Positions 24,772-32,833 of a stretch of DNA of 64,000 nucleotides are shown here, in pieces. The stretch's first letter is position 1, and each line of letters begins with the position of its first letter. A program made the position numbers and the translations under genes. The stretch comes from Streptomyces griseus subsp. griseus. Lineage in GTDB: Bacteria > Actinomycetota > Actinomycetes > Streptomycetales > Streptomycetaceae. The notes under the pieces are model-generated. The model was given only the letters and a program-made list of their open reading frames with translations, had not been told where the DNA came from and did no database searches. The DNA lies in assembly GCF_003610995.1 (NCBI RefSeq), contig NZ_CP032543.1:6882001-6946000 (forward strand), given 5' to 3'.

Positions 24772-26256
24772 ATGACGGTGACAGAGGACAGCCCGGAGCT
24801 CGCTCCCGGAATCGACGAGTTCGGTCCCGGTATCGACCCGGAGCGGCTGGCCGTCTGCCTGAGCGTGCTGGACGAACTCGACCGCATCGAGGTCGACCAC
24901 CCGGACGCCATCGCCGTACGCCGGGCCACCGCCGGGATCTACCGCACGGTGAAGCAGCGCCGCCGCCAGGAGCGCCGCGCCGCCAAGACCGCCCATGACC
25001 GGGCCGTCACCGAGGCGACCGCGACCGGCTCGGCCGAGCGCATCGACGACGAGACCCAGGGCGTCCTGCCCTCCTCCTCCGCGCAGGCCGAGATCGCGGG
25101 GATACTCCAGCGCCCCCGCTCCTGCTACATCTGCAAGACCCGGTACGTCGAGGTGGACGCGTTCTACCACCAGCTCTGCCGGCCCTGCGCCCAGGAGAAC
25201 CGCGCCCGCCGCGACGCCCGCACCGACCTCACCGGACGCCGGGCACTGCTCACCGGCGGCCGGGCGAAGATCGGCATGTACATCGCGCTGCGCCTCCTGC
25301 GCGACGGGGCGCACACCACCATCACCACCCGCTTCCCCAACGACGCGATCCGCCGCTTCAAGGCGATGGAGGACAGCGACGAGTGGATCCACCGGCTGAA
25401 GATCGTCGGCATCGACCTCCGTGACCCGGCCCAGGTCGTCGCGCTGGCCGACTCCGTCGCCGCCGAGGGCCCGCTGGACATCCTGATCAACAACGCGGCC
25501 CAGACGGTGCGCCGTTCACCGGGGGCCTACAGTGAGCTCGTGGCCGCCGAGTCCGCACCGCTGCCGACGGGCGAGCTGCCCGCCGCCGAGGTCATCGGCA
25601 CCTTCGGCAGCGGCACGGTCGACCGGGTGGCCGCCCTGCCCGCCGCCCGCAAGGAAGGCCTCAGCGCCCAGGAGGTCACCGACCTCGCGCTGGTCACCGG
25701 CTCCGCCTCCCCGGCCCGGATCGCCGCGGGCACCGCGATCGACGCGGGCGGGCTCGTCCCCGACCTGCACGACACCAACAGCTGGGTCCAGACGGTGGAG
25801 GACGTGGAGCCGATCGAGTTGCTGGAGGTCCAGCTCTGCAACTCCACCGCGCCGTTCATCCTGATCAGCCGGCTCCGCCCGGCGATGGCCGCGACCGCCG
25901 CGAAGCACGCGTACGTGGTCAACGTCTCCGCGATGGAAGGCGTCTTCAGCCGGGGTTACAAGGGTGCGGGCCACCCGCACACCAACATGGCCAAGGCCGC
26001 GCTCAACATGCTCACGCGCACCAGCGCCCAGGAGATGTTCGAGAAGGACGGCATCCTGATGACGGCCGTGGACACCGGCTGGATCACGGACGAGCGGCCG
26101 CACCCGGACAAGATGCGGCTGGCCGAGGAGGGTTTCCACGCCCCGCTGGACCTCGTCGACGGCGCGGCCCGGGTCTACGACCCGATCGTGCGCGGCGAGG
26201 GCGGCGAGGCGCTCTACGGCTGCTTCCTCAAGGACTACGCTCCCGCGAACTGGTAG
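24772..26256 (+). CDS. Zinc-motif SDR-fold protein lacking the catalytic tyrosine
   Basis: A 494-residue protein. The ATG at 24772 follows AGAGG; ATG 24748 lacks a ribosome site. Residues 1-115 are helical and charged. A C-x2-C-x14-C-x2-C motif (Cys118, 121, 136, 139) probably binds zinc. A short-chain dehydrogenase/reductase fold follows, with TGGRAKIG at 161-168, LINNAAQ at 238 and Ser386 in VVNVSAMEG. The active-site Tyr of Y-x3-K is replaced by Thr404 (HTNMAK, Lys408), so classical oxidoreductase chemistry may be lost. A long insertion (residues 255-345) lies between the NNA motif and the Ser. It may bind NAD(P) as a sensor or use another chemistry. It is divergent from the sigma gene. 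Confidence 0.82.
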   Translation: MTVTEDSPELAPGIDEFGPGIDPERLAVCLSVLDELDRIEVDHPDAIAVRRATAGIYRTVKQRRRQERRAAKTAHDRAVTEATATGSAERIDDETQGVLPSSSAQAEIAGILQRPRSCYICKTRYVEVDAFYHQLCRPCAQENRARRDARTDLTGRRALLTGGRAKIGMYIALRLLRDGAHTTITTRFPNDAIRRFKAMEDSDEWIHRLKIVGIDLRDPAQVVALADSVAAEGPLDILINNAAQTVRRSPGAYSELVAAESAPLPTGELPAAEVIGTFGSGTVDRVAALPAARKEGLSAQEVTDLALVTGSASPARIAAGTAIDAGGLVPDLHDTNSWVQTVEDVEPIELLEVQLCNSTAPFILISRLRPAMAATAAKHAYVVNVSAMEGVFSRGYKGAGHPHTNMAKAALNMLTRTSAQEMFEKDGILMTAVDTGWITDERPHPDKMRLAEEGFHAPLDLVDGAARVYDPIVRGEGGEALYGCFLKDYAPANW

Positions 26257-26638
26257 ACCCGGCCTCGATCGGCGTAACCCAGCCGGACCAACCGGAACCG
26301 CATCTTCCGTGCGGCGGCCGAGAACCCGGCCCAGGATGGATTCTGGGCCGGGTTCTCTGTTGCCCGAAGTGGCCGAAAGTGACCCACTGCACACGTTCTA
26401 TAGAGCGCGGAGCCGCTCATTTGGTTACTCTGAGGCGAACGGACGCCATCGAGGAGCCCACGAAGGTTCCCCGACCGTCCCGGGACAGGTCTGCAACCCG
26501 ACCGCCGTCCCGCCCCGACCCGGCGCCACCGCGACCGACATATCTCAAGTCCCTGCCCCACTCCGGGGCGGTCGATCTCCGGCGCCGCAGCCGGAGCGTC
26601 GGCTCCGCCCCGGGTGACGCGACACAGAGGAGTGCGCG
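26257..26638. other. Gap with terminator and putative promoter of the 58-residue gene
   Basis: This 382-base gap contains the SDR terminator hairpin (26320-26357) and a 260-base leader in front of the small gene at 26639. A relatively AT-rich patch (CATTTGGTTACTCTGAGG near 26419) may be promoter-related. No other gene was recognised. Confidence 0.4.
26320..26357 (+). terminator. Hairpin terminator after SDR-fold gene
   Basis: 15-base complementary arms (26320-26334 and 26343-26357) with an 8-base loop, followed by TGTT, lie 63 bases after the stop. Confidence 0.8.
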
Positions 26639-26815
26639 GTGACGACACCAGAACTGACCAGGCGCGAGAAGCGCCCCGCCGAACGGTACGGGGAACGGAC
26701 CGCACGGCCCGAGAAGCTCCGGAACATCGAGGTGTGGGCCAGGTCCGCGCCGATCCGGCTGGCCGGCTACGAGGACGACCTCGCCGAGCCGCACATCCTG
26801 CCAGGCATCGACTGA
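26639..26815 (+). CDS. Orphan 58-residue protein
   Basis: A short gene with a near-perfect ribosome site AGAGGAG six bases before GTG 26639. The product has a highly charged N-terminal half (TTPELTRREKRPAERYGERT) and a distinct C-terminal half with VWARSAPIRLAGYEDD followed by LAEPHILPGID. It has no signal peptide, membrane span or Cys. Codon use matches the genome (mostly G/C third positions). It is flanked by two strong hairpins, so it is a separate transcription unit. I do not recognise the family. A conserved acidic tail ending in LPGID might be an interaction or processing motif; this is speculation. Confidence 0.65.
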   Translation: MTTPELTRREKRPAERYGERTARPEKLRNIEVWARSAPIRLAGYEDDLAEPHILPGID

Positions 26816-26846
26816 CCGATTCGGCACGCCTCTACCGCAGGCTGGC

Positions 26847-27883
26847 TCAGCACGACCACGGCCCGTGTCCCGGTCCTCCCGCTCCGGCGGGAGCGGCCGG
26901 GACACGGGCCGCATGAACTCCCGGACGTAGGTGCGGTCCCACCGGGCGCCGGTGGCCCGCAGCCGCCGGAGACCGGTGAACCGGTAGTGGAAGACCCGGG
27001 CGCGCACATGCAGGGGCGGGGCGTCCGGGAACGGGTTGTGCGCGAGCAGCCGGAGCGTGTCCCGGTCGCCACGCAGCAGCCGGTCGGTGAACGGGCCGAA
27101 CCAGGAGCGCGCGTACGCGGGGGAGAGCGCCGCGAACCACATCATCCAGTCCAGTCGCAGGTGGTACGGGGCGAACGGGCGCGGCAGCCGCCGCTCATCG
27201 CCCGGTTTGCCGAGGAAAGGGCACCAGCAGCTGGGTGATGTGGTTGGCGGCCACATCGACCCGGTGGACCGGCCGGGGCGGATGGTGGAAGAACCAGCTG
27301 AGCGGCCCCGGCATCGGCTGGGTCTCGTGGTGGCAATCCGGACAGGTGAGCTTCCACCAGCACGCGTCGCCGCGCATCTTGATGAGCCCGGCGCCGGACT
27401 CCAGCCGGAACAGCAGCCACCGCAGCAGCCAGAGCACCAGGACGGGCGGCGCGGTGTCCCCCGTACCGAGAAGGATCGCGAGGAACCCGGTCTCCAGGAG
27501 CAGCGACTCCCAGCCGAATCCGTACCAGACCTGCCCGACCTGGACGACCGACAAAGACAGCACCCAGGGCAGCGCCCACAGCAGCATCCCGCCCAGAGCG
27601 GCAGGTGGCTGTCCAGCCCGGCGATCAAGGCCACCGGGAGCGCGCAGCCGCCCCAGGCGACGGCGGCGAAGAAGTGGTCGGAGTAGGGCAGCCGGAACAG
27701 CCCCGGTGCCACCTTCCAGGGCGTGCGCCGGAGCTGTTCCGGTGCGGGCAGGATGCCGCGCTCGCCGATCAGCGCGCGGAACTGGAGGGCAGCGGAGAGG
27801 AAGGCGACCAGGTAGATCACGGCCGGTGTCCGCTGGAAGACCAGCCTGCCCAGCCAGTAGCCGTCGGCGGAGAGCCACTCCAT
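26847..27883 (-). pseudogene. Lipase maturation factor family membrane protein, frameshifted
   Basis: Pieces of a bacterial lipase maturation factor (LMF1-like) protein. The likely ATG is at 27883 (MEWLSADGYWLGRLVFQRT), followed by LVAFLSAALQFRALIGERGILP and membrane spans. The frame breaks near 27586-27592 (one missing G), continues with VWYGFGWESLLLETGFLAI, the hallmark GAGLIKMRGD, and ETQPMPGPLSWFFHHPP, and breaks again near 27210, after which FAPYHLRLDWMMWFAAL continues. The C-terminus is unclear because the last frame runs without a stop or exits at 26847 in a third frame. Family text is intact on both sides of the breaks, so errors in the sequence are possible. In animals LMF1 folds lipases in the ER; the bacterial role is unknown. 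Confidence 0.7.
26860..26910. terminator. Compound hairpin between 58-residue gene and LMF gene
   Basis: 14-base outer arms (about 26860-26873 and 26897-26910) enclose a second hairpin CTCCCGC/GCGGGAG. It lies 45 bases after the small gene and at the very end of the convergent LMF frame. Confidence 0.7.
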
Positions 27884-27912
27884 CCCTGCCGGTATCGGCC
27901 CGGTGCCGGCGT

Positions 27913-28425
27913 TCAGCCCGCCGCGACGAGCCGACGCAGCGTCCGGCCCAGGCGGCGCGCGTACCAGCGCTGCACGGGGGGCACGAGCGGCCCAGCGAGC
28001 CGTGCGTACCAGACGGCGGGGCGTGAGAACGCCATGACCGTGAACCAGACCGTGCCGTCGTCCGCCAGGTCGACGACGAAGCACTCCTCACCGTTCTCCG
28101 GATGGCCGGTGAGGGTGCCGTAGCCGAACCCGGTGCGGCCCTCCTCCCCGTACGCCGTCCAGATCACCTCGCACGGGACGCCCAGGCGCAGCGGCCCCAC
28201 GCCGAGCGACACCCGTACGGAGGCTCCGGGCTCCGCGCGTGCGGCCGAGGCCTCGATCCCGGCTCCCGAGGCGCGGTGCATCCGCCACTCGGTCACCGCC
28301 GCGCCCGCCGCCGCGAAGTCGTCCGGGCCCCGGCCGACCTGTGTGCGGTGGTGCAGGTGGTGGTAGCCCCGGGGGAGCGGGCCGAGGCGGGTGGCGCCGA
28401 CCTCGGGGTAGGTGAGCGTGCTCAT
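27913..28425 (-). CDS. DUF1990 family protein
   Basis: A 170-residue protein matching the DUF1990 pattern: PRGYHHLHHRTQVGRGPDDFA at the start, MHRASGAGIEASA in the middle and ECFVVDLADDGTVWFTVMAFSRP near the end. The ATG at 28425 (MSTLTYPEVG) has AGGA upstream and overlaps the stop of the YndJ-like gene by 4 bases, so both are translated together. DUF1990 (YndH-like in Bacillus) has no known activity. Its stop is 30 bases from the LMF start on the same strand, so the LMF gene may belong to the same transcript. Confidence 0.88.
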   Translation of the reverse strand: MSTLTYPEVGATRLGPLPRGYHHLHHRTQVGRGPDDFAAAGAAVTEWRMHRASGAGIEASAARAEPGASVRVSLGVGPLRLGVPCEVIWTAYGEEGRTGFGYGTLTGHPENGEECFVVDLADDGTVWFTVMAFSRPAVWYARLAGPLVPPVQRWYARRLGRTLRRLVAAG

Positions 28426-29258
28426 GCGGTCCTGCTTTCGGAGTGGGTGGTGGTGCGGATGCGCCGCCAGGCGAGGAGTGCGCACAGGGCGAAGCCCAGG
28501 GCGTTGCCGAGGCCATGGGTGGCGGCCATCCAGGTCAGGGTGGGGTGGGGCAGTCCGGTCGCCTCGCCGACGGCCCAGCTCAGGGCGAGGAGCATGGTCG
28601 CCACCAGGACGCCGGCCGAGATGAGGAGCAGCAGCCGGGTCGCCCGGTCCCGGCCCTCCTCGCGCCCCAGGCGCCAGGTGAGCAGGCCGACGGTCCACAT
28701 GCCGGCTGTCAGGACCACGGCCCCGGCCAGTTCGGCCCAGTCCCCGATGAAGTAGCCGACGAGGACGAGCAGGGTGCCCAGCGGCACGCTGAGGGCGGCG
28801 AACCGGCCCGCGGGGCCCTCGGTGACCTGGCAGACGAGCCCGGCTACCAGGGCGGCGGCGAATCCGGCGAAGTGGAAGTGCGGCACGGTCAGGGCGAGGA
28901 TGCCCAGCTCGAAGCCGAACAGCTGGTGGCCCCACCGCTCCGCCACCAGGGCGAGCCCGGCGACGGCCGGGGTGACGAGCGCGGTGAGCAGGGCGATCCC
29001 GGCGGGGGAGAGGTCCCGGTCCCGCACCGCCCGGCGGGCGCCGTGCAGGGCGAGGAGGACGGTTCCCAGTGCGTAGCACGAGGCGAGCGCGGTGGCGGCA
29101 GGGCCGCGCGGCAGCCATAGGGCCACCGCACCGGGCACGGCGAAGAGGGGCCAGAGCCTCCGGATCCCGTCCAGCTCCCGCAGCCCGGTCAGCCGTAGCC
29201 CGGCCGGGACGACCAGGAGCATGCCCAGCATCACGATCACATCGACCAGTACGGTCAC
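28422..29258 (-). CDS. YndJ-like integral membrane protein
   Basis: A 278-residue protein with about eight to nine membrane spans and features of the YndJ family: LTVPHFHFAGFAAALVAGLV (a conserved HFH segment) and TWMAATHGLGNALGFAL. I chose GTG 29258 with AGGGG upstream. A longer frame from TTG 29288 would start inside an operator palindrome and is unlikely. YndJ and DUF1990 genes are adjacent in Bacillus too, so the pair is a conserved unit of unknown function. The promoter carries two TTGAAC/GTTCAA palindromes. Confidence 0.87.
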   Translation of the reverse strand: MTVLVDVIVMLGMLLVVPAGLRLTGLRELDGIRRLWPLFAVPGAVALWLPRGPAATALASCYALGTVLLALHGARRAVRDRDLSPAGIALLTALVTPAVAGLALVAERWGHQLFGFELGILALTVPHFHFAGFAAALVAGLVCQVTEGPAGRFAALSVPLGTLLVLVGYFIGDWAELAGAVVLTAGMWTVGLLTWRLGREEGRDRATRLLLLISAGVLVATMLLALSWAVGEATGLPHPTLTWMAATHGLGNALGFALCALLAWRRIRTTTHSESRTA

Positions 29259-29274
29259 GGCCCCACCCCTAAGT

Positions 29275-29288
29275 TTGAACGCGTTCAA
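29275..29288. promoter_or_regulatory. Palindromic operator A upstream of YndJ operon
   Basis: TTGAACGCGTTCAA is a perfect 14-bp palindrome 17 bases upstream of the YndJ-like start. It resembles TetR-family operators. A second copy is centred 40 bp away, which is close to four helical turns. Confidence 0.65.
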
Positions 29289-29311
29289 CTCCTGAGGAGA
29301 GAGTAGAGGCT

Positions 29312-29331
29312 TTCTTGAACGTGTTCAAGAA
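29312..29331. promoter_or_regulatory. Palindromic operator B upstream of YndJ operon
   Basis: TTCTTGAACGTGTTCAAGAA is a 20-bp palindrome with one central mismatch. It shares the TTGAAC/GTTCAA arms with operator A and sits in the gap between divergent YndJ-like and lipoprotein genes. No TetR gene lies in this window next to it. Confidence 0.65.
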
Positions 29332-29428
29332 GGGTTCGCCGGTCCGGTGTCCGCTTGCGGGTTGTCCTTTGGTGCGGCACAGATGGTGACGGATCCATCC
29401 GTTCGCCATGGACAGGCAGGAGAGCTCT

Positions 29429-30562
29429 GTGCGCTCACCCCGACGTTTCCGACGCGCTGTGCTCGCCGCACTGGCCGCCGGGGTCCTGCTCGCCGCCGCC
29501 GGCTGCGACAGCGCCGCCGACCGCACCACGAAGGGCACCACCGGCACCGCGGATGCCGAGGACGTCCTCCTTCAGCCGCTCGGCGAGCCCGGCCCCGGCC
29601 CCTTCACGAAGCCGACGGCACGGCCGGCGCCCTCGCCGTCGGTCACCCGTTCGCCGCAGGAGGGCGACGGCTCCGCCCCCCGGGCGGTCCACCGCGTCTC
29701 GGGTGCCGTTCCCGGGCTCTACGGCGGCGTCCGGTCCGAGGCGTCCTGCGATGTGGCGCAGCAGGCCCGCCTGCTCACCGCGGACCAGGACAAGGCGCGT
29801 GCCTTCGCGGAGAAGGCGGGCATCGAGGCCGTGCAGATCCCGGGCTATCTGCGCTCGCTCACCCCGGTGGTGCTGCGCGCCGACACCCAGGTCACCAACC
29901 ACGGCTACAGCTCCGGCTCCGCCACCGCCTTCCAGGCCGTGCTCCAGGCGGGCACCGCCGTCCTGGTCGACGGCAAGGGGCTGCCGAAGGTCCGCTGCGC
30001 CTGCGGCAACCCGCTGGACCGGCCCGTGGTCGCGAAGGGTCAGGTCGCCCACCGGGGCGAGCGCTGGGCCGGGTACGACCCCGCACGGATCCTGGCGGTC
30101 GACCCGAGCCCGCGGCCGGCGAGCAGCCTGATCATCGTGGACACCGCCGACAACGCCTGGATCGAACGGGCCGTCGGCGACGACGTCGCGCGCGACCGCG
30201 ACCCGGAGGACCCGCCGCCCTTCGAGCCGAGCGAGGACCTGCTCTTCCCGTCCCCGGCCCGTCCCACCGATCCTGGACCCACGGAGACCGCCCCGTCGGC
30301 CCCCGCCGAGCCGGAGGGCTCGCCGTGCCCGGACCCCTCGGGCGACCCCGCCGAGCTGCCTCCCGGCTGCCCGCCGCCCATGGAGCCCGACCCCGGTACC
30401 GAGGCGCCGGACGACTTCGACGGCGCGCCGACCGACGAGCCCTGGGAGATGGAGGAGGACGGGTCCGGCGTGGTGCCGGAGCCGACCCAGGTCTTCCCGG
30501 GTGACCCCGACGGTCTCGACGAGCCGGCGGACGACCGCGTTCCGGAGCCGTTCGCCGGCTGA
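29429..30562 (+). CDS. Secreted lipoprotein with DUF6777-like domain and acidic Pro-rich tail
   Basis: A 377-residue lipoprotein. The GTG at 29429 has CAGGAGAG six bases upstream; ATG 29408 is in frame but lacks such a site. The signal ends in lipobox LAAAGC. Residues about 75-230 form a globular domain with four Cys and motifs VPGLYGGVRSEASCDV, TPVVLRADTQVTNHGYSSG and VRCACGNPL, matching the DUF6777 type seen in actinobacteria. The last 130 residues are Pro/Glu/Asp-rich and probably extended through the wall. Function is unknown. Confidence 0.8.
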   Translation: MRSPRRFRRAVLAALAAGVLLAAAGCDSAADRTTKGTTGTADAEDVLLQPLGEPGPGPFTKPTARPAPSPSVTRSPQEGDGSAPRAVHRVSGAVPGLYGGVRSEASCDVAQQARLLTADQDKARAFAEKAGIEAVQIPGYLRSLTPVVLRADTQVTNHGYSSGSATAFQAVLQAGTAVLVDGKGLPKVRCACGNPLDRPVVAKGQVAHRGERWAGYDPARILAVDPSPRPASSLIIVDTADNAWIERAVGDDVARDRDPEDPPPFEPSEDLLFPSPARPTDPGPTETAPSAPAEPEGSPCPDPSGDPAELPPGCPPPMEPDPGTEAPDDFDGAPTDEPWEMEEDGSGVVPEPTQVFPGDPDGLDEPADDRVPEPFAG

Positions 30563-30662
30563 CCGGCCGCCGCCCGGAGTGCCTGCAGCCCGTGCGGCGA
30601 CCGCTCCGGGCGGCGGAACGAACCACTCGAAGAATCGGACAAATGGTGGCAGAGTGGCCCAC

Positions 30663-32729
30663 ATGGATGATCGGGTAGCGGGTGCCCTGTCACTCCCGGA
30701 CGACTGGCCCGCCCACCCGGACCTCAGCCTCGCCCTGAACCGTATGGGCAGCTTCGACTGGGACCTGGACACCGGCCTCATGCACATGGACCGGGCCGCC
30801 CTCGACGTGTTCGACCTGGCCGCCGAGGAGTACGACGACCGGCCGGCCTCCCTCGCGCGGCGCGTACCGACCGACGAGGCCGTACGCCTGGACGGGATGG
30901 TCTCGCAGGCCCTCAAGAGCGGTCTGACCAACTACGGCGCCTACTTCCGGATCCAGCGCCGCGACGGCACCCTGCGCTGGACCCACACCCAGGGCTTCGT
31001 CCGCCGGGACGGGACCGGCCGCCCCCGCCGCATCATCGGGATCGTCCGCGACGCCACCCAGGAGCTGGCCGACTCCGCGGCCCGGCAGGAGCTGGACCTG
31101 GAGCGGCGCGAGCGCACCAGCCTGGTCGAGGGCACCACGGCGGCCCTGGCCCACGCCCGTACGGTCAAGGACGTCATCGCCGTCCTCAAGGACTCCCAGG
31201 GCCTCGCCCATCTGGGAGCCACCAGCCTCGTCATGGGGCTGCTGGAGTCCGGCCGCATCCACCTCGTGGCCGACGGCCCCGAGGGCGCGTACGTCCCCGG
31301 CACCCGGTTCACCCGGGTGGACGAGCAGTATCCGATGAGTGAGGTCGTCCGCACCCTCACCCCGCGCTTCATCGAGTCCGCCGAGGACTTCGCCACCTCC
31401 TACCCGATCCTCTGGCCCAACATCAGCCACCTCGGGATCACCTCGGCCGCCTACATGCCGCTGATCGCACAGGCCCGCCCGATCGGCGCACTCGGCCTGC
31501 TCTACCGGGACAAGGCGGGGTTCACCCCCGACGAGCGCAACCTCCTCATGGCGCTCGGCACCTCGATCGCCCAGAGCCTCCAGCGGGCCATGCTCTACGA
31601 GCAGGAGCACGACCTCGCCGAAGGGCTCCAGCAGGCGATGCTCCCGCGCCGGATCCCCGCCGTGCCGGGCGCGCAGGTCGCCGTCCGCTACCGCTCGGCC
31701 CGGCTAGGCCGGGACATCGGCGGCGACTGGTACGACCTCATTCCGCTGCCCGGCGGCCGGGTCGGCGCCGTCATCGGGGACGTCCAGGGGCACGACACCC
31801 ACGCCGCCGCCGTCATGGGGCAGCTGCGCATCGTGCTGCGCGCCTACGCCGCCGAGGGGCACAGCCCCGCCACCGTCATGGCCCGCGCCTCCGTCTTCCT
31901 CCACGAGCTGGACACCGACCGCTTCGCCACCTGCACCTACGCCGAGGTCGACCTCACCACCGGGGTCATCCAGGCGGTCCGGGCCGGCCATGTCGACCCG
32001 CTGGTACGCGACGTGGACGGGAGCTGCCGCCGGATGCCGGCCGAGGGCGGACTGCCGCTGGGGCTCTCCGCCGAGTTCGGGCGGCTGGAGTACCCGGTCT
32101 CCACGGCGGAGCTGGACCCGGGCCAGACGATGATCCTGTTCACCGACGGGCTGGTGGAGATGCCGGGCGCCGACCTCGACGAGGGCATGCAGCTGCTCAC
32201 CACGCTGGTCTCCAACGGCCCCCAGAGCCTCCAGAAACTGGCCGACGAACTCTGCGACGCCGTCGACGTGCGCGGCGGCCAGGACGACGTGGCGCTCCTG
32301 CTGCTCCGCCGCCGCGCCGCCCACGCGCCCCAGCCCGGCGGCCGGCTCCGCCAGCACGTCGCCCAGAACGACCCCGAGGCGCTCAGCTCGGCCCGCCACA
32401 TGATCCGGGCGGCGGTACGCGCCTGGGGCGCGAAGGAGCGGGCCGACGAGATCGAACTGGCCGCCGACGAGCTGACCACCAACGCCCTGATGCACACCGA
32501 CGGCGGGGCCGTCGTGACGATCCGGGTGCTGGCCGGCTCCGAGCGCCGGCTGCGCGTCGACGTGGAGGACCGCTCCAGCGCCCTGCCCCGCCGCCGGGAC
32601 GCGGGGGAGGACGGGGTCTCCGGACGCGGGCTGATGCTCGTCGACCGGCTGGCCGACGTCTGGGGCGTGGAGTCCCGGGGCAGTGGCAAGTGCGTGTGGT
32701 GCGAGTTCCTGATCCCCGAGCGGCCGTGA
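30663..32729 (+). CDS. PAS-GAF-PP2C-HATPase multidomain phosphatase/anti-sigma kinase
   Basis: A 688-residue cytoplasmic regulator. The ATG at 30663 begins MDDRVAGALSLPDDW. PAS domain is about 25-130 (GSFDWDLDTGLMHMD ... YFRIQRRDGTLRWTH). GAF domain is about 150-310. The SpoIIE-type PP2C domain is about 320-540 with GGDWYDLIPLPGGR, VIGDVQGHD and MILFTDGLVEM. An RsbW-type HATPase occupies the last 130 residues with ADELTTNALMHTDGG and GRGLMLVDRLAD. Phosphatase and kinase in one chain let one protein set the phosphorylation state of a STAS partner in both directions. It stands alone, 100 bases after the lipoprotein gene. Confidence 0.92.
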   Translation: MDDRVAGALSLPDDWPAHPDLSLALNRMGSFDWDLDTGLMHMDRAALDVFDLAAEEYDDRPASLARRVPTDEAVRLDGMVSQALKSGLTNYGAYFRIQRRDGTLRWTHTQGFVRRDGTGRPRRIIGIVRDATQELADSAARQELDLERRERTSLVEGTTAALAHARTVKDVIAVLKDSQGLAHLGATSLVMGLLESGRIHLVADGPEGAYVPGTRFTRVDEQYPMSEVVRTLTPRFIESAEDFATSYPILWPNISHLGITSAAYMPLIAQARPIGALGLLYRDKAGFTPDERNLLMALGTSIAQSLQRAMLYEQEHDLAEGLQQAMLPRRIPAVPGAQVAVRYRSARLGRDIGGDWYDLIPLPGGRVGAVIGDVQGHDTHAAAVMGQLRIVLRAYAAEGHSPATVMARASVFLHELDTDRFATCTYAEVDLTTGVIQAVRAGHVDPLVRDVDGSCRRMPAEGGLPLGLSAEFGRLEYPVSTAELDPGQTMILFTDGLVEMPGADLDEGMQLLTTLVSNGPQSLQKLADELCDAVDVRGGQDDVALLLLRRRAAHAPQPGGRLRQHVAQNDPEALSSARHMIRAAVRAWGAKERADEIELAADELTTNALMHTDGGAVVTIRVLAGSERRLRVDVEDRSSALPRRRDAGEDGVSGRGLMLVDRLADVWGVESRGSGKCVWCEFLIPERP

Positions 32730-32833
32730 TGGGCGGGAGCCACGTGCTGTAACAGTACGTAACATGTCCGTGCTTGACCGTAACCGACCGCAAACGATTG
32801 ACTGCGGGGGGACGGCCGTTCCCCCCCGAAGAC

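Noticed and set aside
26639..26815. The 58-residue gene as a RiPP precursor
   Set aside because: No Cys, few Ser/Thr in the tail, no recognised leader motif and no modifying enzyme gene nearby. It is kept as an orphan protein.
26417..26846. Continuation of the lipase maturation factor frame through the small gene region
   Set aside because: The frame stays open by chance across a hairpin and antisense to a gene with a strong ribosome site; no family sequence is seen there.
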